DNA from: CAZICM01 sp964537685 | GTDB taxonomy: Bacteria > Myxococcota_A > Polyangia > Polyangiales > Polyangiaceae | Reading direction: 5' to 3' | NCBI GenBank assembly: GCA_964537685.1 | Contig: CAZICM010000044.1 | Location: forward strand, 11,985 to 75,984 | Length of the DNA: 64,000 nucleotides | Shown here: piece after piece, positions 9,164 through 16,325 of the stretch | Position numbering within the stretch: position 1 is the first letter of the stretch | Layout: each line of letters starts with the position of its first letter | Notes under the pieces: model-generated | Databases searched by the model: none | The model's input: the letters and a program-made list of their open reading frames with translations, nothing else | Told to the model about the DNA's origin: nothing | Made by a program: the position numbers and the translations under genes

Positions 9164-11365
9164 ATGTGGCAATCCCTCCCTTACTTCGGAACAGGCGTGC
9201 TGTACGCGATTATGGTCGCTGCGGCCTATACCTTTGCGATCGCGATCGCTGCTGGCAACAAGAGGCCGAGGCTTCTTCAAGCGGCGAGGCTGGGCGCCTA
9301 CGGTAGCGTTTCGCTGGTGTTTTTGGCTGTTTTGGTGCTGGCCTACGCCTTTGTCAGCCACGATTTCCGCATCAGCTATGTGGCCCGCTACAGCGATCGG
9401 TCGATGACGACGCCGTATCTCGTCGCGGCCTTGTGGGGAGGCCAGGATGGATCGCTTCTGTGGTGGCTGTTTTTGACGGCGCTCTTTTCGGGCGGCTGTG
9501 TGTTTTGGCTCCGGCGCCGCTATTTAGAGCTTCAGCCCTATGTCATCGCGACCTTGATGAGCGTTCTGCTCTTCTTTTCGATCCTGATGATCTTCGCGGC
9601 AAACCCCTTTGCCACAAGCGTTGCGGGCTCGCCCATCGATGGAAGCGGCCTGAATTATCAGCTCCGCAACTTCTATATGATTATCCATCCGCCGAGCCTC
9701 TACATCGGCTTTACAAGCGCGGCGATACCCTTTGCCTTCGCGGTGGCGGCGCTGATCACGGGCCGGCTCGACAACGAATGGATCATCGCGACGCGCAAAT
9801 GGATGCTCTTTTCGTGGCTATTTTTATCGATTGGCAACACGCTGGGCATGCTGTGGGCGTATGAAGAACTGGGCTGGGGCGGCCCCTGGGCCTGGGACCC
9901 GGTGGAGAACGCCGCGTTTTTGCCTTGGCTCACGGCCAGCGCCTACGTGCACTCGACGATGATTCAAGAGCGCCGCGGGATGCTGAAGATCTGGAACGTG
10001 TTTTTAATTTGCGCGACGTTTTTCCTAACGATTTTCGGCACATTTCTCACGCGCTCGGGCCTCATCGCCAGCGTTCACGCCTTTGCTCAATCGGGCATCG
10101 GCATCTTCTTCGCCTACTTCATGGGCTTGATCGTCTGCGTATGCGGAGCGCTTATCTTTTACCGGCTTCCAAAGCTCCGCAGCGAAGGCATGTTTGAATC
10201 GGCGCTCTCGCGCGAAGCGGCCTTCTTGCTCAACAACTGGGGCTTTTTAAGCCTCACCGTGTTTATCACCGTCGCCACAACATGGCCTCGCATCAGCGAA
10301 TGGCTGCTCGATCAAAAATCGACGCTGGGCCCCACATTTTACAATATGTGGATTCCGCCCGTTGCCTTGCTGGTCTTTGGGCTGATGGGCATCGCGCCTT
10401 TGCTTGGATGGAGAAAGACATCGCCTGAACTATTCGCCAAAAGCTTTCGCTGGCCGGTAATTGCGATGGTGCTCATGGCCATCGCGCATATCGCCTTTGG
10501 CAAGCAGTGGGGCTTCCCTGCCATCGCCCAGACCGATCCGATTTATCCCGGCAAGCTCGGCGAATCGCTGGCCAAAGCCGCATCGTTCTATCCCTTCTTC
10601 ACGATGGCTCTCGTGGCCTTCAATGTCGCGGTTGTCATTCAAGAGTTTGTGCGCGGCATCAACGCAAGACAGGCCAGCGCCAAACAAAAGAAGACCGAAG
10701 AATCCATCGCTTTATCGCTCTTAAACTTGGTGTCCAAATCCAGAAGGCGATACGGCGGATACATTGTGCATGTAGGCATTGCGGTGATGTTTATCGGCTT
10801 TGCCGGGCGGGCTTGGGGTATCGACAAAGAAGTCAGCCTGGCGCCTGGCGAGCAGACGACCATCGCCGAATACACGCTGACCTATCAAGGCACGCGCCGG
10901 GAAGTGGACTCGGAGAAGACCAAGATCATCGCCACGCTGGAAGTCGCGCGGCATGGAAAAGCGCTAAACGACCCCGTCGAACCGATGCGCTTTATCTACA
11001 AAACATCGCCCGAACCTTCGTCGGAAGTGGGCTTTCATCACGCGGTGAAAAACGATTTGTACACCGTCATCGGCATGGTGAACCCTCAAACCAAAGTCGC
11101 GTCCTTTCAATTGCACGTAAACGCGCTCATCTCGTTTATTTGGTTTGGCGCCGCGATTTTGATCTTGGGCGCGGTCATCGCCATGTGGCCTGAATTGCAA
11201 GTGGAGGAAGTGGGCGCCTTTGCCTATGTGAGAGCCGCGGCTTCCGTGGCGTCCTCCATTATTTTTGGGCTCGTTTTGGCTTGGGCCGGCACCAATGCCC
11301 ACGCCTCGCCTCATCCATCCGCTGAGCCGGCCCCCGGCCCCGCCGCCTATTCGATTCCCGAATGA
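9164..11365 (+). CDS. ccmF: Cytochrome c maturation heme lyase subunit CcmF
   Basis: A 733-residue polytopic inner-membrane protein of the CcmF/CycK family, which with CcmH attaches heme to apocytochrome c in system I maturation. About 13-15 hydrophobic segments are visible. The tryptophan-rich WWD heme-handling motif appears as WGGPWAWDPVENAAFLPWL near residues 235-255, and conserved histidines (MIIHPPSLYIGF, AYVHSTM) flank it. Length is slightly above the usual ~650. It is the first gene of a plus-strand operon in which each of the next three genes overlaps its predecessor by four bases. No ccmABCDE or ccmG genes are adjacent. Confidence 0.95.
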   Translation: MWQSLPYFGTGVLYAIMVAAAYTFAIAIAAGNKRPRLLQAARLGAYGSVSLVFLAVLVLAYAFVSHDFRISYVARYSDRSMTTPYLVAALWGGQDGSLLWWLFLTALFSGGCVFWLRRRYLELQPYVIATLMSVLLFFSILMIFAANPFATSVAGSPIDGSGLNYQLRNFYMIIHPPSLYIGFTSAAIPFAFAVAALITGRLDNEWIIATRKWMLFSWLFLSIGNTLGMLWAYEELGWGGPWAWDPVENAAFLPWLTASAYVHSTMIQERRGMLKIWNVFLICATFFLTIFGTFLTRSGLIASVHAFAQSGIGIFFAYFMGLIVCVCGALIFYRLPKLRSEGMFESALSREAAFLLNNWGFLSLTVFITVATTWPRISEWLLDQKSTLGPTFYNMWIPPVALLVFGLMGIAPLLGWRKTSPELFAKSFRWPVIAMVLMAIAHIAFGKQWGFPAIAQTDPIYPGKLGESLAKAASFYPFFTMALVAFNVAVVIQEFVRGINARQASAKQKKTEESIALSLLNLVSKSRRRYGGYIVHVGIAVMFIGFAGRAWGIDKEVSLAPGEQTTIAEYTLTYQGTRREVDSEKTKIIATLEVARHGKALNDPVEPMRFIYKTSPEPSSEVGFHHAVKNDLYTVIGMVNPQTKVASFQLHVNALISFIWFGAAILILGAVIAMWPELQVEEVGAFAYVRAAASVASSIIFGLVLAWAGTNAHASPHPSAEPAPGPAAYSIPE

Positions 11366-11931
11366 ATACCTTGAACATCCATAAAACCCTTCGATGGATA
11401 CTCACCCTCGCGGTGCTTGTCTTCGTGGGCATCTCGGCCTTTCCGGCCCAGGACGCCTTCGGAGAAGAAGGCCCGCTCAACATGGCCCGCACAGGCACCG
11501 TTGGCATTCAAAACGAAAGCGAACGCCGCTTGTTTTGGAGCCTTTTGTGCACCTGCGGCTGTCCCCGCGAAACCTTGGGCACTTGCACCTGCGGCTTTGC
11601 CCATGAGCGCCGCGCCGAATTGAGGGCCGAGCTCGAAAAAGGTAAAAACATCGAGCAAATCCAAGAAGAATACGTTGCCCGTTTTGGTCCGGCGGCCTTG
11701 GCCGTGCCGCCCAACAAAGGCTCTCAGCGGGCCGTATGGCTTGGACCTCTGGTGCTGATCATGGCGGGCGCGGGTTTGGTCGCGACCATTCTCCGGCGCT
11801 GGGTCCGGCGTGATCAGGCAAAAGACGCAGCATCCTCGAAGGCCCCCACCCAGGACGCTGTTTCGGCCGAAGAAGATAAGAAGTATGACCGCCGTCTCGA
11901 CGATGAGCTGAAGGCGCTCGACAAAGAATGA
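11362..11931 (+). CDS. ccmH: Cytochrome c maturation protein CcmH
   Basis: A 189-residue thiol-redox partner of CcmF that keeps the CxxCH cysteines of apocytochrome c reduced. It has an N-terminal signal/membrane segment (about 10-30). The cysteine motif LLCTCGCPRETLGTCTC is at about residues 54-70; it holds more cysteines than the LRCxxCQ of enterobacterial CcmH, a variant seen in other lineages. A second membrane segment lies at about 128-147, followed by a charged cytoplasmic tail. ATGA overlap with ccmF indicates coupling. Confidence 0.88.
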   Translation: MNTLNIHKTLRWILTLAVLVFVGISAFPAQDAFGEEGPLNMARTGTVGIQNESERRLFWSLLCTCGCPRETLGTCTCGFAHERRAELRAELEKGKNIEQIQEEYVARFGPAALAVPPNKGSQRAVWLGPLVLIMAGAGLVATILRRWVRRDQAKDAASSKAPTQDAVSAEEDKKYDRRLDDELKALDKE

Positions 11932-12647
11932 CTGCTGAATCTTCGCATTCGGAACAATCAGAGCCGCGCCGGGAGGCGCTATTGACGGCGGCCCATTTGC
12001 GCATGGGCATTCCGGCCGCGGCGGTGGTGCTCACGATCGCCGCCGGGCTGTTGATGGGAGCTACCGGCGTTATTCTGGTGCTGGCGGCCGGCGCGCTGGT
12101 GGGCGTAATCGCTATCTTTTGGGCGAGCTTGCGCACGCTCTTTGGAGAGACGCCTTTATCGGGGGCGGATGCCTACGCGCTGGGCGCGCCTAGAGCCGAG
12201 GAAGAGCGAAAACAGGCTGTTTTACGGGCTTTGAAGGATTTGGAATTCGAGCGGAGCGTCGGCAAGATCAGCGATGCGGACTACAAAGTCCTGGTGGCCA
12301 AGTACCGTGAAGAAGCGAAGCGGCTCTTGAGGGTTCTCGACGAGGAATCGGCACCGCGCAGGGCCAAGGTGGAAGGTTTGGTGCAGACGCGGCTGGCCAA
12401 AGAAGGCTTGCAGGCGGACAGCCCGCCGGCCGGGGATGCCGGCGAAGAAGAAGAGGCCGAGGCGGATCAAGCTTCGCCCGATGAAAGCAAGGAAGAAGCC
12501 GAAACGCAGACCGTGCCCGAGAAGCCGGCGCATGTTGTGTGTTCTTCATGCGGATCGATCAACGACAGCGATGCCGTCTTTTGCAAAAAATGCGGAGCGC
12601 GCATGAAGGCGGAAGAAGAGCCCTCCGAAGAAGAGGTGAGCTCATGA
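11928..12647 (+). CDS. Zinc-ribbon membrane protein of the ccm operon
   Basis: A 239-residue protein with two adjacent membrane segments (about residues 27-65), a helical charged region (ALKDLEFERSVGKISDADYK resembles the short C-terminal segments of cytochrome c biogenesis accessory proteins), an acidic Glu-rich linker at about 165-200 and a C-terminal zinc ribbon CSSCGSINDSDAVFCKKCG at about 204-222. The four cysteines should bind one zinc ion in the cytoplasm. It overlaps ccmH and the next gene by four bases each, so an accessory role in cytochrome c maturation is plausible but unproven. Confidence 0.72.
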   Translation: MTAESSHSEQSEPRREALLTAAHLRMGIPAAAVVLTIAAGLLMGATGVILVLAAGALVGVIAIFWASLRTLFGETPLSGADAYALGAPRAEEERKQAVLRALKDLEFERSVGKISDADYKVLVAKYREEAKRLLRVLDEESAPRRAKVEGLVQTRLAKEGLQADSPPAGDAGEEEEAEADQASPDESKEEAETQTVPEKPAHVVCSSCGSINDSDAVFCKKCGARMKAEEEPSEEEVSS

Positions 12648-14173
12648 TGGCGCGAATGCCTAGGCAATTCGGTTGGGTTGCCGCGCTGCTTTTGGGATGT
12701 TTCGCGGTGGCGCCTGTATTTGCCCAGCCTGCTCCAAGCGCATCGGCCAAGGCGGCAGGAACAGCGGACGCGGGAGGACTTCCATCGGGCCATCCACCGG
12801 TCGGCGCTTCACCGGGACGGCGAGACATTCCTCCCGGCCATGAAGCGATGTTTGCCGAACCGCCCGAAGACGATGTGGCCGACGATCCTTCGCTTCCGGC
12901 TGGAACGCTGGTGGTTCAAATCAAAGACGGCGCCAATCAGCCCTTGCCCAAGCTGCCGGTCCGCTTGACCATCCTAAAAAGCTCGGTTGCCAAAGGCGAT
13001 TCTGAACGCGAAGTCCAGCAAATCACCGATGAATCGGGTTCTTTCCGGATGGATAGCCTGGAGCTCGGCTCTGGGATTTCGTACCGGATCAATACATCGC
13101 GGGGCCCTGCCCAATATTCGCTCGGACCTTTTGGCCTTTCCGATCAGCGGGGAAAGCGGGCCACGCTTCACGCCTACGAAGCATCGACCAGCATCGACGG
13201 CGTGATGGTGGGTATGCAAGGCGCGGTTTATGTGGCGCTTCGCGAAGACGCGCTGGTCGTCGAGCAATTATTTTCGATTTTTAATTTGGGCGAAGTCGCT
13301 TGGGTGCCGACCAATATTCAAATCAAGCTTCCTGAAGGATTTAAAGCCTTTACCAAACAGGACATGCCTGGGATGACGCTGAATGTGGCGGAGCTTTCGG
13401 GCATCGGCGCAACCTTAAAAGGCACGGTGCCGCCGGGCCGCCACGATGTGACCTTCCGTTATCAAGTCCCGCTTGAAAACGAAGAAAAACAGACCATCCG
13501 CATTGAAATGCCGCCCCGGGTGGCCATGGCGCGGGTGATGGCGGAAGCCTCGAGAAATATGGGGCTTTCGGTGGCTGGATTTCCGCCTGCGGAACAGACG
13601 AAAAACCGCGAAGGCAAGCGTTTGCTGATGACAGGCAAGCAGGCGCCGCGCGATGAAGGCGGGGTTCGGAAGCTGGAGATCACCATTTCGGGCCTGCCCA
13701 CGCCTGGCCCAGGCCGGTGGATCGCTGTAGGTCTCACATGCTCGGCCTTTTTTGGAGCGGCTTTTTTCCTGTCGAGGCGAAAGGGCGATCAGCAAATCGA
13801 TGAAGACGCTCTTCGCGAACTCCACGAAGCCCGTGATGCCTTGCTCGATGAAATCGCCGAATTGACGCGGGCTCATCAGCGGGGCGATGTCGGTCCCCGA
13901 ACCTACGGCCGCGTGAAAAATGCGCTGATGGATTCGCTGGCTCGCATTGTGGCGATGATTGAAGCGGCCGAGGCCCCGGTTTCAAAAACGGTTCCCAAGA
14001 CCGCATCCAAAGCGTCAAAACCGGCTCCCGAGCCGGAAGACGATCAAGATGACGCTGAAGAAGCCCAGCCCAGCGCAAAAGCCCCGCCGGAGCGCCCTGC
14101 CAAAGCCACCAAACCCGCCAAATCCGCCAAGCCCGTCAAGTCCGCCAAGCATCAAAAATCCCGAAAGGACTAG
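12644..14173 (+). CDS. Secreted, membrane-anchored protein of the ccm operon
   Basis: A 509-residue protein starting at the ATG in the overlap with the zinc-ribbon gene, preceded by a GAGGTGAG ribosome-binding site. The signal peptide covers about residues 1-27 (VFAQP cleavage). A beta-rich region beginning TLVVQIKDGANQPLPKLPVR has the look of a carboxypeptidase-regulatory-like fold. A membrane segment near residues 363-382 is followed by a cytoplasmic helical region (LRELHEARDALLDEIAELTR) and a Lys/Ala/Pro-rich tail. The topology is therefore periplasmic body, one TM and a basic cytoplasmic tail. No family name is certain; operon position suggests a link to cytochrome assembly or to envelope attachment of it. 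Confidence 0.68.
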   Translation: MMARMPRQFGWVAALLLGCFAVAPVFAQPAPSASAKAAGTADAGGLPSGHPPVGASPGRRDIPPGHEAMFAEPPEDDVADDPSLPAGTLVVQIKDGANQPLPKLPVRLTILKSSVAKGDSEREVQQITDESGSFRMDSLELGSGISYRINTSRGPAQYSLGPFGLSDQRGKRATLHAYEASTSIDGVMVGMQGAVYVALREDALVVEQLFSIFNLGEVAWVPTNIQIKLPEGFKAFTKQDMPGMTLNVAELSGIGATLKGTVPPGRHDVTFRYQVPLENEEKQTIRIEMPPRVAMARVMAEASRNMGLSVAGFPPAEQTKNREGKRLLMTGKQAPRDEGGVRKLEITISGLPTPGPGRWIAVGLTCSAFFGAAFFLSRRKGDQQIDEDALRELHEARDALLDEIAELTRAHQRGDVGPRTYGRVKNALMDSLARIVAMIEAAEAPVSKTVPKTASKASKPAPEPEDDQDDAEEAQPSAKAPPERPAKATKPAKSAKPVKSAKHQKSRKD

Positions 14174-14208
14174 GCTGTACGAACTCCCCGCGCATCTCCC
14201 GGCGAGCC

Positions 14209-15078
14209 TTGGCTATATCGGTCTCTGTTTTCGCCGCCTTGATCGCGCTCGGTCTCGTTCTGCGCTTCGCTCAACAGGCCGCCGCTCCGCCTGTCCGCTG
14301 CGCCGAGGGTATGCAGGCCCTGGGCGCCCGCTGCTGTGGTGAAGGGCAATCCTTGGATGAACGGGGGCGCTGCCGGAATTCGCCCACAAAATGCGCTCCA
14401 AATCTCGATCTTTTACCCCAAGGATGCGCCGCCCCTCCTCGCGTCGTGCAACTCCAGGGTGGTTCCCTCCATATCGGCCCAGGCGACTGGGAAGCCCAAG
14501 GCATTCTCGAACCCTGGAGCGAAACCGTCCCTCCTTTTGCCATCGATGCCTTTGAAGTCCACGAAAAGCGCTATGCCGAATGCGAAGCCGCCGGCGCCTG
14601 TGCCCTCTTGCCCAAAAGCGGCGAACCCGGCCGCCCCATCACAGGCATTACCCTCGAGGAAGCCTCGCGCTTTTGCCAATGGGCCAAAGGCTCCCTTCCC
14701 ACCCGAGGCCAATTCGCCTTTGCCCACGCCGGACAGCGCCCCCGCCGCTATGCCTGGGGCGATACCGGCGCCGTTTGCCGCCGCGCCGCCTTTGGATTGG
14801 TCTCCGGCCCCTGTGGCTGGAACGCCGACGGCCCCGAAATCACAGGCTCGCACCCCGATGGCCAAACCGAAAACGGCGTCTTCGATCTCTCGGGCAATGT
14901 GGCCGAATGGACCCTGCCCGAACCGCCGCAGCCCAACACCATCGCCGAAGTCCGCGGAGGCTCCTACGCCGACAGCGCCGCAAGCGCCCTTCGCACATGG
15001 CACCGAAGACTCACCGACACCCGCACCCGCTCCCCTGAAATCGGCTTTCGCTGCGTCTATTCCGGCCCAAACAATTAG
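14209..15078 (+). CDS. FGE/SUMF1-like (formylglycine-generating enzyme family) protein
   Basis: A 289-residue protein with an N-terminal membrane segment (about 2-22) and an FGE-sulfatase/SUMF1 domain from about residue 80. Landmarks are the GGSLHIG opening, LEEASRFCQWAKGSLPTRGQ, YAWGD, GVFDLSGNVAEW, VRGGSY and the closing IGFRC. True formylglycine-generating enzymes use a cysteine pair near the C terminus; that pair is not evident, so it is probably a non-catalytic binding homologue. No ATG fits: the best start is TTG at 14209, with a weak ribosome-binding site. It begins 35 bases after the previous gene and ends 18 bases before cinA. Confidence 0.75.
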   Translation: MAISVSVFAALIALGLVLRFAQQAAAPPVRCAEGMQALGARCCGEGQSLDERGRCRNSPTKCAPNLDLLPQGCAAPPRVVQLQGGSLHIGPGDWEAQGILEPWSETVPPFAIDAFEVHEKRYAECEAAGACALLPKSGEPGRPITGITLEEASRFCQWAKGSLPTRGQFAFAHAGQRPRRYAWGDTGAVCRRAAFGLVSGPCGWNADGPEITGSHPDGQTENGVFDLSGNVAEWTLPEPPQPNTIAEVRGGSYADSAASALRTWHRRLTDTRTRSPEIGFRCVYSGPNN

Positions 15079-15096
15079 GGTACGTTTCACCGTCCC

Positions 15097-16323
15097 ATGA
15101 CCATTGCCCTGCTCTCGATTGGGACGGAGCTCACCCGCGGAGAAATCGCGGACACGAACGCTGCATGGCTGGCTTCCGAGCTCACCGCATCAGGTTTTTA
15201 TGTTGCTGCGTGCGACACCGTTCCCGATGAAATGGAACGCATCGTGGCCGCGCTTCAAAGGCTCGCGCAAGCGCATCGCTTGGTCATTATCACGGGCGGC
15301 CTGGGCCCCACCACCGACGACCTGACGGCCCAGGCTGCGGCGCGCGCGGCGGGAACACATCTTCTGCGCGACGAAAACACAATCTTGTCCATTCGGCGCA
15401 AAGTCGAGGCGCGGGGCCGAACCTTAACGCCCGGTCACGAGAAACAAGCCTATGTGCCGGCCGATGCGGAGATTTTGCTCAACAGCGTCGGCACCGCGCC
15501 GGGCTTTCAAATTCCCATCGGAGAAAGCCGTCTCTTCTTTCTGCCCGGCGTTCCCCGCGAAATGAAACACATGTTTCACGAACAGGTGCTCACCCGCATC
15601 CGGGGATCGGCGCCCAACAACACCTTTCAAATTCGGCTTCGCACCTATGGCCTCGGCGAATCGGTCGTCGGCCAGCGCTTGGAAGGCATCGAAGAGCGTT
15701 TTCCGGGCATCACCATCGGATATCGAATTCAACCGCCTGAAGTCGACGTAAAAGTCTTTGCCAAAGCGGCCAATCAAAGCCTTGCTCAAGAACTCGCCTA
15801 CAAAGCCACGGCCGAAGTCAAAGCGCGGCTGGGCGATATGGCTTATGGCGAAGGCGACGACACCTTTGCTCAAATTGTCGTAAGAGCCCTTCGAAGCCGA
15901 GGTTATCGAATGGCCGTCGCCGAAGGCTGCACAGGAGGATGGATTGCCCATCTGCTCAGCCAAACCCAAGCGCCCGATGTATTTGTGGGCGGTGTGGTGG
16001 CTCCATCCATTGGCGCCAAGACCAAGTTATTGGGCGTATCCGAAGACACGCTGCGAGGCCATGGCGCCATATCTTCTGAAGTGTGCGCAGAAATGGCGGA
16101 GGGCGCGCGAAGGCTTTGCGAATGCGATATTGGCCTCGCCGTAACGGGCGTAACCGACAACAACAACGCAACGTCTTCGAGATCGTTGGGATTGTGCTAT
16201 TGGGCCGTCGCCCATCCCGGGGGCACCGAAGTGGGAGAACGGGTATTTTCGGGGGATCGGGATGAGATTCAACTGGCGGCGGCCTATGCCGGGCTCGATG
16301 TCGTCCGCCGCCTAGCTTTATAG
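15097..16323 (+). CDS. cinA: CinA-family protein (MoCF domain plus PncC-like domain)
   Basis: A 408-residue two-domain protein. The N-terminal MoCF-like domain (about 1-170, with SIGTELTRGEIADTNAAWLA and ITGGLGPTTDDLT) corresponds to the ADP-ribose pyrophosphatase/competence-damage-inducible module. The C-terminal CinA/PncC domain (about 255-408) normally deamidates nicotinamide mononucleotide in NAD recycling. The usual AESCTGG signature reads AEGCTGG, so the serine nucleophile is replaced by glycine, and the later GIAGP-type loop reads TGVTDNN. The deamidase is therefore probably inactive. The gene converges on clpB with two bases between stops. Confidence 0.87.
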   Translation: MTIALLSIGTELTRGEIADTNAAWLASELTASGFYVAACDTVPDEMERIVAALQRLAQAHRLVIITGGLGPTTDDLTAQAAARAAGTHLLRDENTILSIRRKVEARGRTLTPGHEKQAYVPADAEILLNSVGTAPGFQIPIGESRLFFLPGVPREMKHMFHEQVLTRIRGSAPNNTFQIRLRTYGLGESVVGQRLEGIEERFPGITIGYRIQPPEVDVKVFAKAANQSLAQELAYKATAEVKARLGDMAYGEGDDTFAQIVVRALRSRGYRMAVAEGCTGGWIAHLLSQTQAPDVFVGGVVAPSIGAKTKLLGVSEDTLRGHGAISSEVCAEMAEGARRLCECDIGLAVTGVTDNNNATSSRSLGLCYWAVAHPGGTEVGERVFSGDRDEIQLAAAYAGLDVVRRLAL

Positions 16324-16325
16324 GC

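Noticed and set aside
14413..15090. 225-residue minus-strand open frame
   Set aside because: Gly/Ala-rich translation antisense to the FGE-like gene, with no domain or ribosome-binding site; a shadow of high-GC coding DNA.
16310..16325. GCCTA/TAGGC hairpin between convergent cinA and clpB as a bidirectional terminator
   Set aside because: Five-base stem and no T-run on either side; too weak to call.
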